Assembly (NCBI GenBank): GCA_965204695.1
Contig: OZ242007.1
Coordinates: 4,340,001-4,404,000 of the forward strand
Direction of reading: 5' to 3'
DNA length: 64,000 nt
Origin: JAHEKD01 sp965204695
GTDB lineage: Bacteria; Pseudomonadota; Gammaproteobacteria; Arenicellales; JAHEKD01
Part shown: one piece after another, positions 17,338 through 26,005 of the stretch
Layout: each line of letters begins with the position of its first letter
How positions within the stretch are numbered: the first letter of the stretch is position 1
The notes under the pieces: model-generated
Told to the model about the DNA's origin: nothing
Databases searched by the model: none
What the model saw: only the letters and a program-made list of their open reading frames with translations
Translations under genes and position numbers: made by a program

Positions 17338-18675
17338 CTATTGCTGAAAAGGATATATTGATCCAAGTTTCAAAATATTTGTCAATTCGTCCAGTGCAGC
17401 CAGCGATTCAGTTAATAGTTGCGGGTCTGCAAGGCTCGCGTAATCAAGTCGGTCACGGTAATGTTTATCCACCCATTGGTCAAGCTGTTCAAATAATAAA
17501 TCAGACATTATTACATTCTGATTAATTGTATTAGCCTCAGTGTCAGTGAGAACGACTCTTAAACGCAAACAAGCAGGTCCACCGCCATTAGCCATGCTTT
17601 GGCGCAAATCTTTGACGATTAATTCATTTATTGGATTGTTAACCTGTTTGATTTCTTGCAAATAATTCCAGACTAGCCGGTTTTCTTCGCATTCCTTAGG
17701 TAAAACCAGAGCCATTGATTGGTCAGCAAGGGTGATTAACTGGCTGTTAAACAAATAACTTTTTACAGCTTGTTCAACACTTACACGGTCATCATCAACG
17801 CGAATAAAGTGAAATTCATCAGCCGCAAAAAAATTGCCTACATGCTGTTTTAATTCGCTTTCATTTAAAAAAGCCTGTTGATGATAAAACAGCACATTTG
17901 CGTTCCCCACGGCAATTACATCATTATGGAAAACACCTTGATCAATCACATCTGGATTTTGTTGAACCAATAAACTTGAACCGGTTTTCAATTGATGTGA
18001 ACGTATGATGGCCACACTGGCTTCCAGCGTTTGTCTGGCTGGAAATTTTTCAGGTTTGCTCGCCTGTTTATTGAAAAAATGCTGGCCATAGACGAACATT
18101 TCTAAGCCAATGGATTCATGTGACGAACAAAATCGAGTATGGTTGGCCGCTCCTTCATCACCCAATGATTCATGATGAGGCAAAGGATCATGAATAGTGA
18201 ATTTTTCAGAGTCAGTAAAAATGGCCTTTAAAATTTCCCCCGTGGTATTGTCTTCTATTGATCGATGCAGTTTATTGATTAGATTCGCCGGGGTTAAATG
18301 GACTTTGCCGTCAAGCGTATCCATGCCGGGTGAAACAGTTGCAGCATTTGCCGTCCACATGGAAGAAGCTGAACAAGCAGCCTGAAATAAATCAGGGGTT
18401 TGTTTGGCAGCTTTTTCGATAATTTGCTGTTCTGTTCCGCTGAAACCACATTGTTTTAGAAAATTAATCGAAGGACGCTCCTGTGGTGGTAAAACAGCTT
18501 GGGGTAATCCCAAGTCATGTAAGGCCTTCATTTTTCTTAAGCCTTGTTTTGCGGCCTCCTTAGGGTTAGAAACATTGCCTTGATTTGCTTGAGAAGCGAC
18601 ATTCCCCAAAGACAATCCAGAGTAGTTATGTGTTGGCCCAACCAAGCCATCAAAATTGAATTCTTTAGCTGTCAT
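17338..18675 (-). CDS. astB: N-succinylarginine dihydrolase
   Basis: A 445-residue protein beginning 'EFNFDGLVGPTHNYSGLS', diagnostic for AstB, with 'ANAATVSPGMDT', 'PLPHHESLGDEGAANHTRF' (acidic/His catalytic region) and the nucleophile Cys in 'NGGGPACLRLRVVL' near the C-terminus. It releases two ammonia and CO2 from N2-succinylarginine to give succinylornithine in the cytoplasm. Its ATG overlaps the astD stop by 4 bp, implying translational coupling. Length matches the family. Confidence 0.95.
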   Translation of the reverse strand: MTAKEFNFDGLVGPTHNYSGLSLGNVASQANQGNVSNPKEAAKQGLRKMKALHDLGLPQAVLPPQERPSINFLKQCGFSGTEQQIIEKAAKQTPDLFQAACSASSMWTANAATVSPGMDTLDGKVHLTPANLINKLHRSIEDNTTGEILKAIFTDSEKFTIHDPLPHHESLGDEGAANHTRFCSSHESIGLEMFVYGQHFFNKQASKPEKFPARQTLEASVAIIRSHQLKTGSSLLVQQNPDVIDQGVFHNDVIAVGNANVLFYHQQAFLNESELKQHVGNFFAADEFHFIRVDDDRVSVEQAVKSYLFNSQLITLADQSMALVLPKECEENRLVWNYLQEIKQVNNPINELIVKDLRQSMANGGGPACLRLRVVLTDTEANTINQNVIMSDLLFEQLDQWVDKHYRDRLDYASLADPQLLTESLAALDELTNILKLGSIYPFQQ

Positions 18676-20138
18676 AGTGTTATCCCCGGGCTTAAGTTTT
18701 CGGGAAGATTTAGTGCATCAGCTTCAAGTGAGGCAACAGGATAGGCACAGTAATCAGCAGCATAGTAGGCACTGGCTCTGTGATTACCGCTGATGCCAAC
18801 ACCACCGAATGGGGCGTTACTACTCGCACCTGTAGTTTGAGTATTCCAGTTAACAATACCGGCTTTTATTTTTTGATGAAATAGGTCGTAGTCTTCTCGC
18901 GAGCCGCCCAATAACCCGGCAGCAAGACCAAAACGAGTATCGTTAGCTTGGTTAATGGCTTGTTCTAATTCTTCATACCTAATTATTTGCAAAAGTGGCC
19001 CGAAATGCTCTTCATCAGGAAGATCAATATTAGTAGTATCAACAATGCCTGGGCTAATAAAACCAGTTTCTGGATCAAGATGTGTTAGTTCGAGTAAGGT
19101 CTTGGCACCAAGGTTGGTCAGCTTTTCATAGGCCTGGCGTAATCCTTTCGCAGCAAGCCTGCTTACGACAGGTCCCATAAATGGTGCCGGTTCATCATTA
19201 TGTTTGCCAATCACCAGCTTTTGAGTCGCCGAAATAATTATATTAATTAATTCATCACCTCTGCTTCCAGTTGGAACAAATAAGCGTCTGGCACAGGTAC
19301 AGCGTTGACCGCTGGTAATAAAAGCTGATTGAATTATTGTGTAGCTTGTAGCCCGGATATCTTTTGCATCTTTAACTATTAATGGATTATTACCGCCCAT
19401 TTCCAGTGCTAGAATTTTTTCCGGCTGGCCGGCATATTGCTGATGCAATAATTTGCCGGTATTGGCACTGCCGGTGAACAGCAAACCATCAATTCTTGGA
19501 TGGGCAGCCAACGCTTTTCCGGTTTCAATTTCGCCCTGTAATAGGTTAATCACACCTGCAGGTAGTCCTGCTTGTTGCCAGAGTTGAACAGTAAACTCCG
19601 CTGTCATAGGGGTTAACTCGCTGGGCTTAAAGATGACAGTATTGCCTGCGATTAAAGCAGGAACAATATGGCCGTTGGGGAGATGTCCGGGGAAATTGTA
19701 AGGGCCATAAACAGCCAGCACACCGTGTGGTTTATGGCGCAGTGCCTGAATGTTTGCACCTAAATCATTGACATGTGAGCCGGTTCGTTCATGGTAGGCG
19801 TTAATCGAAATTTGAATCTTACCTTTCATCGCAGCAACTTCAGTTAAAGCTTCCCATACCGGTTTGCCCATCTCATGACTGATGATTCGGGCAAATTCTG
19901 GTTTGTTTTGCTCTAGCAGTTCAGCAAATTGAGTAATAGGTCGCAAACGTTGTTCAAGTGTTGCTGTTGACCAGGACAGGAAGGCTTCGCGAGCTGAGGT
20001 GACAGCAGAATCAACTTGGTCTTTATCAGCAGCGTGTCCTTGCCAAACGATATCATTGGTGGCGGGATCAATTGAGTCAAATTTAGAGCCAGCACCATCC
20101 AGCCACTTACCATCAATAAACAGTTGTCCGTTATTCAT
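18672..20138 (-). CDS. astD: Succinylglutamic semialdehyde dehydrogenase
   Basis: This 488-residue aldehyde dehydrogenase has 'GPYNFPGHLPNGHIVPAL' (the Asn that steadies the thioester), 'LFTGSANTGKLLHQQ' (NAD site), catalytic Glu in 'LALEMGGNNPL' and nucleophile Cys in 'SGQRCTCARRLF'. The histidine-containing segment GHLPNGH is characteristic of AstD. It oxidises N-succinylglutamate semialdehyde to N-succinylglutamate with NAD. It lies 160 bp after the M20 hydrolase gene, and that spacer contains a REP-like palindrome, so part of the transcript may end or be processed there. Confidence 0.93.
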   Translation of the reverse strand: MNNGQLFIDGKWLDGAGSKFDSIDPATNDIVWQGHAADKDQVDSAVTSAREAFLSWSTATLEQRLRPITQFAELLEQNKPEFARIISHEMGKPVWEALTEVAAMKGKIQISINAYHERTGSHVNDLGANIQALRHKPHGVLAVYGPYNFPGHLPNGHIVPALIAGNTVIFKPSELTPMTAEFTVQLWQQAGLPAGVINLLQGEIETGKALAAHPRIDGLLFTGSANTGKLLHQQYAGQPEKILALEMGGNNPLIVKDAKDIRATSYTIIQSAFITSGQRCTCARRLFVPTGSRGDELINIIISATQKLVIGKHNDEPAPFMGPVVSRLAAKGLRQAYEKLTNLGAKTLLELTHLDPETGFISPGIVDTTNIDLPDEEHFGPLLQIIRYEELEQAINQANDTRFGLAAGLLGGSREDYDLFHQKIKAGIVNWNTQTTGASSNAPFGGVGISGNHRASAYYAADYCAYPVASLEADALNLPENLSPGITL

Positions 20139-20211
20139 ATATTTCTATTATTTGATCACTAGATTTCAGATAATACTTCGCATTACCACAATGACAAAAG
20201 TTAATCAGTAG

Positions 20212-20243
20212 ACCGTCATGCCGGGCTTGATCCGGCATCCAGG
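20212..20243. repeat. REP-like palindrome inside the AST operon
   Basis: GTCATGCCGGGCTTGATCCGGCATCCAGG is a near-perfect example of the GTCATCCCGG family seen elsewhere in this window, here between the M20 hydrolase and astD genes. Confidence 0.7.
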
Positions 20244-20297
20244 TACTTTCAGCAGAAGCAATAATTAAGTTATTGTTAATTAACATGTTATTAGCAA

Positions 20298-21533
20298 TTA
20301 TTCTTGACAAGAATTTATGTGCCACTTCATCTCTCCCGAAGCCAGTTGCATTAAAAGTAATGCTGTTAATTTGGCGCGTTCAGTAAGACTGTCCACTTTT
20401 ATATATTCTTCGCTGCTATGAATAGAACCACCAATGGTGCCCATAGTATCGATATTGGGTAACCCTGCCGCTGCCAGATTATTACCATCACAACAACCTC
20501 CCGTGTCTTTCCAGGAAATATTTGTCTTCAAGCTTTCCCCTGTTTGCTTTATCAGGTCAAAAAGATGGCTAATGTTTTCGTCTAATAGTTTAGGTTTGCG
20601 CCCGAATTTTCCATATAGTTTTAAATTAATTCCATCACGATGATTAAGTTCATCAATAATTTGCTCAAGTTGATCAAGAAACCATTTCTCATGCTCGGCC
20701 TGGGTGATGCGAACATTAAATTTGAGGATGGCGGTATCAGGAACAATATTGACTGGACCACCACCATGGACAAAACCCGGATTTATAGTTATGCCATCGA
20801 CTTGTCCGTTTAAGTCATCAAGTTGACTGGTAAAATCCGCCATTGCTCGTATTGCATTGCGACCCAGATGGTGTTCACGTCCAGCATGTGCTGCTTTACC
20901 GGCCGTCACCACTGAAAAGTTGCCACTACCTTTGCGAGCCCCGGCTAAAGTACCATCTGGAAGTGAAGGTTCAAAAATGAGTCCCAGATCATTTTTTTGA
21001 GCAGATTTTTCAATTAGAGAAGATGAGCTTAGAGAGCCGATTTCCTCATCTGGGTTAATTAGCACTTGCCATCCAATTTGCCCAGCCCAAGGTGATTGCT
21101 CTAAAGCGGTCAAAGCAGTGTGCAAGATAACAAGTCCGCCTTTTAAATCTGCAACACCCGGACCATTTAATGTGTTGTTATCCAACCATTTACAATGTTG
21201 AAAAGGATGATTGACATCGTAAACCGTATCCATATGACCCATTAACAAAACTTGTAAAGGCGCATTTGGATATTTGTTCATGCTGATGGCCTGTCCGACT
21301 TTTTGCTGGAATTCACTTCCAGAATTATCAATTGACTTTAAATCCGGCAAATCAATTGATGTAATTTCCGTGTTAAATGAATTGAATTTTTCAATGAGCT
21401 TATTTTTTACTTGATCAAGACCGCCAAGATTAGTGCTGCCTGAATTAATTTCAGCTAACTCAATCACTGTATCAACCATCTGTTGATGTTGACTGTCAAT
21501 CCAGTTCAGTTGTTGTTGGTAATCGGCGTTCAT
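20298..21533 (-). CDS. M20-family hydrolase embedded in the AST operon
   Basis: This 411-residue dizinc peptidase of the M20 family (carboxypeptidase G2/ArgE-like) shows H and D in 'LLMGHMDTVYDV', 'GPGVADLKGGLVIL', the Glu pair in 'LINPDEEIGS', 'GLIFEPSLPDG', the dimer-domain His in 'AGKAAHAGREHHLG', and 'GTIGGSIHSSEEYIK' for the last metal ligand. The start is ATG at 21533, two bases after the astA stop (TGATAATG); an overlapping TTG is less likely. Its position among astA, astD and astB, and the absence of a recognisable astE (M14-type desuccinylase) in the window, suggest it may hydrolyse N-succinylglutamate in the last AST step. That is inference; a peptidase supplying arginine is the alternative. 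Confidence 0.8.
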   Translation of the reverse strand: MNADYQQQLNWIDSQHQQMVDTVIELAEINSGSTNLGGLDQVKNKLIEKFNSFNTEITSIDLPDLKSIDNSGSEFQQKVGQAISMNKYPNAPLQVLLMGHMDTVYDVNHPFQHCKWLDNNTLNGPGVADLKGGLVILHTALTALEQSPWAGQIGWQVLINPDEEIGSLSSSSLIEKSAQKNDLGLIFEPSLPDGTLAGARKGSGNFSVVTAGKAAHAGREHHLGRNAIRAMADFTSQLDDLNGQVDGITINPGFVHGGGPVNIVPDTAILKFNVRITQAEHEKWFLDQLEQIIDELNHRDGINLKLYGKFGRKPKLLDENISHLFDLIKQTGESLKTNISWKDTGGCCDGNNLAAAGLPNIDTMGTIGGSIHSSEEYIKVDSLTERAKLTALLLMQLASGEMKWHINSCQE

Positions 21534-21535
21534 TA

Positions 21536-22549
21536 TCAAAAGTTGATGAAACGAATTTTATCGCCAACTGTGACATCCAACAGCTTTGCCAAATCCGGAT
21601 CAATGGTGATCTGACCATCAGATTGGTGCTGCAGCTTGCCGCGACTCAATCGAAAATTAACGAGCTCTGTATTACAAGCCATGTAGTCGATTTCGGTATC
21701 AACTTTTCCTATATGTCCTATTACGGCGCTTTGGCTATTTTCAACCGTTTTAATCTCACTCACTGGACATTTGATCACTGGACCAGCATCAAACACATCC
21801 ACACAGCCGTCTGTTCGAAAACCTTCCCGTTCTAGCATTTTTAAGGCAGGTACGGTCTGATCATGAGTTTGTCCAATCATAGATTGAGCATCTTCTGGTA
21901 GCAGCCGGATATAAATTGGATATTTGGGCATCATGTCTGCAATGAATTGAAAATGCCCCAGAGCGTTAAATTGATCCGCTTCAATAAAATTCATGGGAAA
22001 AAAGTGTCCCCCGAGGTTATTCCAAAATGCCGACTGACCATCTTCATCGACTTTACCTCGCATTTCAGCGATAACAAATTCCGGAAATCGATCAATAAAT
22101 TCGGCCATGAATAAAAATCGACTGCGCGAAAGTAATTTCCCGTTACCGTCTTTCCGGTAATCGGGAGTTAGAAACAGACTGACGATCTCTGCATTGCCCC
22201 GATGTTCTTCGACCATCTGCAAAACCCGCACCGGTTCATAGAACTCCAGTTCTTGCGAAGTATGAGTGAGACTTAGAACCCGGAAAGTATAGAAAGGTCG
22301 ATGAATGCCAACGGTCGAGTAAATCCCGCAGCAGCCCGCTAAGCGTGAAGTGACAGGATCTTCTAAGACAAAAAAATAGAACTCATTATCCGGCGAGTTA
22401 ATATCAGTAACAAAACTTGCAACGGTTTGCTCAAGTTTTCCCAGCATACTTTCAACGTTGTCGTTTAGGTTAGTCATACCTGGCCCGGATTCTTTTGCCA
22501 GTTGTAGCAAAGATTCCAAGTCCTCAATTTTCGCAGGACGTATTATCAT
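21536..22549 (-). CDS. astA: Arginine N-succinyltransferase
   Basis: A 337-residue protein with the AstA hallmark start 'MIIRPAKIEDLESLLQLA', 'GPGMTNL', the GNAT-like acyl-CoA region 'VSLFLTPDYRKDGNGKLLSRSRFLFMAEF', 'VIAEMRGKVDEDGQSAFW', and 'LGGHFFPMNFIEAD'. It transfers succinate from succinyl-CoA to the alpha-amino group of arginine, the committed AST step. As first gene of the minus-strand operon it is read from the 113-bp space shared with the divergent Lrp-type regulator, which is therefore the likely controller. Confidence 0.94.
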   Translation of the reverse strand: MIIRPAKIEDLESLLQLAKESGPGMTNLNDNVESMLGKLEQTVASFVTDINSPDNEFYFFVLEDPVTSRLAGCCGIYSTVGIHRPFYTFRVLSLTHTSQELEFYEPVRVLQMVEEHRGNAEIVSLFLTPDYRKDGNGKLLSRSRFLFMAEFIDRFPEFVIAEMRGKVDEDGQSAFWNNLGGHFFPMNFIEADQFNALGHFQFIADMMPKYPIYIRLLPEDAQSMIGQTHDQTVPALKMLEREGFRTDGCVDVFDAGPVIKCPVSEIKTVENSQSAVIGHIGKVDTEIDYMACNTELVNFRLSRGKLQHQSDGQITIDPDLAKLLDVTVGDKIRFINF

Positions 22550-22662
22550 GGCTAGTAATAAAAATTATTTGCAATCATTCTATGATACGATTTTATTAGT
22601 AGATTATTATGCTATTTTTATAGCCATTAATAGTGAAAAAAACTTTAACAATGGACTAAAAA

Positions 22663-23145
22663 ATGAAAGACAGTGTTATCGATCAAAAGTTAGATAAACG
22701 TGATTGGAAAATTTTACAAATCCTGCAAAAAGAAGGGCGTATCAGCAACGTAGAGTTAGCCAAGCGTGTTAATTTGACTACAACTCCGTGTTTAGAGCGT
22801 GTCAGGAGATTAGAGCGAGAAGGCTACATTAATGGCTACCAAGCGAATCTAGATGCAGAAAAGCTGGGCTACGGTTTGATTATTTTTGTCCAAATGAGGT
22901 TGGCTGCTGATAAAGGACAGAACATTTATGACTGGTTTTCGCGTGAAGTCAGGCATGTCGCTAGTGTGACGGAATGCTACATGCTTGCTGGTGAGTTTGA
23001 TTATCTACTAAAAGTTCAAGTCAAAGACATGAAACATTTTCAGCGATTTATGGGTGAAACTTTGAACAATCTGCCAGGTGTTTCAATTACCCAAAGTCAG
23101 GTTGTTATGGAAGTGGTTAAAGAGAGTCAGTTGGCGTTGGACTAA
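22663..23145 (+). CDS. Lrp/AsnC-family transcriptional regulator
   Basis: A 160-residue protein with an N-terminal winged helix ('DWKILQILQKEGRISNVELAKRV' region, recognition helix 'TTTPCLERVRRLEREGYI') and a C-terminal RAM/AsnC ligand domain ('VTECYMLAGEFDYLLKVQVKDM'), exactly the Lrp family layout and length. These proteins form octamers and sense amino acids. It is divergent from astA across 113 bp, so it most likely switches the AST operon in response to arginine or another amino acid (inference from position). It is followed by a family A repeat. Confidence 0.92.
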   Translation: MKDSVIDQKLDKRDWKILQILQKEGRISNVELAKRVNLTTTPCLERVRRLEREGYINGYQANLDAEKLGYGLIIFVQMRLAADKGQNIYDWFSREVRHVASVTECYMLAGEFDYLLKVQVKDMKHFQRFMGETLNNLPGVSITQSQVVMEVVKESQLALD

Positions 23146-23191
23146 AGCTTCACTACAGTCATCTCAAACACGTATCAAATCTGGATGATGA

Positions 23192-23280
23192 TTTAATCGC
23201 TAGCGAGGGTTGGCTTGCCGCGGGATAACATGTAAAGCAAAATTGATACCCGCCGTTTACGTCGGGGAGTTTCATTTGAC
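23192..23280. repeat. Interspersed intergenic repeat, family A (copy 2)
   Basis: Same element as 11126-11209: TTTAATCGCTAGCGAGGGTT start, GCAAA at the centre, ending CATTTGAC. Differences include paired changes around CCGTTTACG (CCCCGTTTACGACGAGG in copy 1 against CCGCCGTTTACGTCGGGG here), which keep a possible stem. It lies between the Lrp-like gene and the convergent MATE gene. Confidence 0.68.
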
Positions 23281-23323
23281 TTCAGGTTTTGCCCAATAAC
23301 TAATTACTAAACGAAATTTTGAA

Positions 23324-24670
23324 TTATTCACTTTGTTTAAGCTTTTTAAAAAGAATTATAGTTAACATGATCGCAGAAACCGTCAGTCCAATAATCAGTC
23401 CGTACCATAATCCGGGAGCCCCATAAAGCAGTTTAAAACTAAAGTACAGAGATATAGGCAAGGCAACAATCCAATACCCAACAAAATTAATTAGCATAGG
23501 TAACATTGTGATCTGCATGCCTCTAAGAGCGCCAGCCGCTGTGATTTGCAAGCCATCAGATAATTGGAAAATACCACCTAATAGAAGCAGCTGTGAAGCT
23601 AGCGCTACAACTGCAAAATCATCGGAATAAATTCTTGCGATGTGTTGATTAAAAGTAATCAGTACTAGACATGATGCTGCCATAATCACGGTAACAACAA
23701 TAATAGCGGTGATTCCTCTTTTGTGAATTTCATCTGCTCGATTTAAGCCTTTAGCGTGTCCAACACGAATCGTAGCTGCTATGGATAAACCAAGTGGAAT
23801 CATATATACAAGCGAAATATAGCTGTAAGCAATCTGATGAGCTGCAATTTGCAAGGCACCTAAAGTTGCCATATTTAAAGCAATACAGGTAAACAAGCCA
23901 GCTTCCATTAAAATTGACAATGCGATTGGAATACCCAACTTTAAGATCACAAAAATTTGACTCAATTTGGGTAAACTAAATTCTTTAAATAAATGGAGCT
24001 TGAGGTGCTCTTTATTCAGGATATTATTGAGGTATAGCAACAGACAGCTCAATGAATAAGTAATAGCTGAAGCTATCGCGGCTCCACTAACGCCTAACTC
24101 AGGAAAACCGAGATTCCCAAAAATTAATAAGTAGTTACCTAAAATGTTTACCGGAAGTGCGATCATCTGAACTACCATCATGGGCAGAGTATATTCAACA
24201 CCTTCATTAACAAACCGCATGACCAGATACAAAATAGTAAACGGCATCGACCACGAGATAATATTCAAATAGGCTTGTGCATCAGTAATGAGTTGAGTGT
24301 CAGTGCTGACATATCTCAGAATGTAATCGCTGTTTTGTAAAAGCAATAACACTATAACGCTCAGGGGTAAAGCGATCCAGACTCCCTGCTGGAAGATGAA
24401 AGCTATGCGTTGAGACTGTTGTGAACCTTTTAGTTCCGCTACAAGTGGAGTCAGGCTCATGAAAATGCCAATGCATCCCAGAGTAATGAATAATCGAAGT
24501 GAGGCTCCCATGGCGCCCGAGGCGAGATCAAGGGTGTTATATTGCCCCAACATAATCGTGTCAATTAGTCCATTAGCAACGTCCAAAGTCATGGCGAGTG
24601 TGATAGGAGTTGCAATTCTAATCAACGTTTGCGCCTCTTTGATAAAAGGCACTAGACGTTGATGATTCAA
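23324..24670 (-). CDS. MATE-family multidrug efflux transporter (NorM-like)
   Basis: A 448-residue inner-membrane antiporter with about twelve hydrophobic helices in two six-helix halves. MATE signatures include 'ANGLIDTIMLGQYNTLDLASGAMG' near the N-terminus, 'FNILGNYLLIFGNLGFPELGVSGAAIAS'-type second loop, and 'QIAYSYISLVYMIPLGLSIAATIRVGHAKG' in the second half. It exports cationic drugs or metabolites with Na+ or H+. It starts 30 bp downstream of the SagB-type gene on the same strand, so it may export the product of that locus (inference). Confidence 0.9.
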   Translation of the reverse strand: MNHQRLVPFIKEAQTLIRIATPITLAMTLDVANGLIDTIMLGQYNTLDLASGAMGASLRLFITLGCIGIFMSLTPLVAELKGSQQSQRIAFIFQQGVWIALPLSVIVLLLLQNSDYILRYVSTDTQLITDAQAYLNIISWSMPFTILYLVMRFVNEGVEYTLPMMVVQMIALPVNILGNYLLIFGNLGFPELGVSGAAIASAITYSLSCLLLYLNNILNKEHLKLHLFKEFSLPKLSQIFVILKLGIPIALSILMEAGLFTCIALNMATLGALQIAAHQIAYSYISLVYMIPLGLSIAATIRVGHAKGLNRADEIHKRGITAIIVVTVIMAASCLVLITFNQHIARIYSDDFAVVALASQLLLLGGIFQLSDGLQITAAGALRGMQITMLPMLINFVGYWIVALPISLYFSFKLLYGAPGLWYGLIIGLTVSAIMLTIILFKKLKQSE

Positions 24671-24700
24671 AATAAATTCCGAACTTAACAGTTGTCGAAA

Positions 24701-26005
24701 CTACGGCACTGCTATTTCGAGCATGGCGGGTAGTTGACTATCATTGATGCCAATCAATTTCTCCATATGATAAAGATTGCCAACACCAGTTGGGCATACG
24801 CTAATCTCAAGTTGAGTAGCGTTAAGCATAATGTTTTGTAACACACAACCTGTTGTGACTAGTGTTAACCGATATGCAATGGATTGGTAGGCGGTTGCAA
24901 TTTTTTCAAAATCGCTAGCAATTACAATAACAGCCGTTGGTTGTTGCTCTAGACCGATACAAAGTGCTGCCTGATTTAGAATATCAACCTCAGCTTGTCG
25001 ACAGGAGATAAGATGATGCAGTGAATGATTTATTGGATCATAACAATAAGTTCCAGCAGGCAGTTTGTCGATTGGTTTAGCTAATAGAGCAAAAAGAACT
25101 AACTCATTTAATCCACCAGCGGTTGGGTAAGGACAATAGTTGTAGGATTTATCATCTTTCTCTTCCTGATATAACACTTGTGCTGATTTATCCAGCAGAC
25201 AGAATAATGATTGACTTGTTAGATGATCATTTCTCCTTCTGTTTGAACGCCTATTCTTTAAGCACCAGTCAAGTGTATTATCAGACTCTTCAATGCTTTC
25301 GAACTTGAACTCTTTTTGACTTTTTTCAAATAATCTATCAAAAACAGTCAGGTTTTTGATGGGGTGAGAAGTAGGTCCACGATAGCTGTAATCATCATGA
25401 TCCCTTGAAAGATAGTGGAACATCGTTTCTTCGTGTGACCAGTTCTTATAAAAATCTTCGTCGTTCGAAGGCAACTGCCACCCAAGAAGGGATAAAACAG
25501 CTTTAACTAAACTTCCGACCTCTGTTTCTTCTTTGTTTGAATCGTCTATAAACAAACTCTCTAGATAGGCATAATTATGGCATCTAAGTTCATAGATGCC
25601 TCCGGGTCGTCCAATAACAATTGAATCGCCTTGCTGACTAAGGTAATAGGGCCTTGCACTGGAGCTTGGTTTCTCATCCGTTAACTTGTTAACTGATGTG
25701 TTCAATGCTCGTGGCAAAATTGAAAAAACAAGTTGATCTTGATCGTAAAAATAATAATCAAGAATTCCAAGATCGATCAAATTTTTGAGTGTTGTTACTA
25801 AATCAGTCGTCGGTATATTTAGATGGACTGAGGGATCACAAATCTGCCCAAGGCTTGTTAAAGTTTTATCATCAGCCTCAAATATTTTTTGAACATTCTC
25901 ATGTGAAACTATCACACTGTTGTTTTTTTGTTTTATATCGAGTGCTAATGAAGGTTTAACTACAAGACTATTGTTTACAATCAACATGTTAATATTTTTA
26001 TTCAA
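24701..26005 (-). CDS. SagB/ThcOx-type FMN dehydrogenase
   Basis: This 434-residue protein has a C-terminal nitroreductase-fold domain (about 225-434: 'KNRRSNRRRND', 'YPTAGGLNELVLFALL', 'AGTYCYDPINHSLHHL', 'TTGCVLQNIMLNATQLEISVCPTGV') and an N-terminal region of about 200 residues with a winged-helix-like part. This layout matches SagB-type dehydrogenases, which oxidise azoline rings in TOMM peptides or act in other natural-product pathways. No YcaO cyclase is present. The TTG at 26005 overlaps the stop of the upstream flavoenzyme (TTGA); an ATG at 25987 is the alternative start. Coupling with the OYE-like gene, and the Cys-rich peptide next door, point to peptide modification (inference). 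Confidence 0.75.
   Translation of the reverse strand: MNKNINMLIVNNSLVVKPSLALDIKQKNNSVIVSHENVQKIFEADDKTLTSLGQICDPSVHLNIPTTDLVTTLKNLIDLGILDYYFYDQDQLVFSILPRALNTSVNKLTDEKPSSSARPYYLSQQGDSIVIGRPGGIYELRCHNYAYLESLFIDDSNKEETEVGSLVKAVLSLLGWQLPSNDEDFYKNWSHEETMFHYLSRDHDDYSYRGPTSHPIKNLTVFDRLFEKSQKEFKFESIEESDNTLDWCLKNRRSNRRRNDHLTSQSLFCLLDKSAQVLYQEEKDDKSYNYCPYPTAGGLNELVLFALLAKPIDKLPAGTYCYDPINHSLHHLISCRQAEVDILNQAALCIGLEQQPTAVIVIASDFEKIATAYQSIAYRLTLVTTGCVLQNIMLNATQLEISVCPTGVGNLYHMEKLIGINDSQLPAMLEIAVP

Noticed and set aside
20131..20325. 64-codon minus-strand frame between the M20 gene and astD
   Set aside because: It covers the REP palindrome and overlaps the 3' end of the M20 gene in another frame; no SD.
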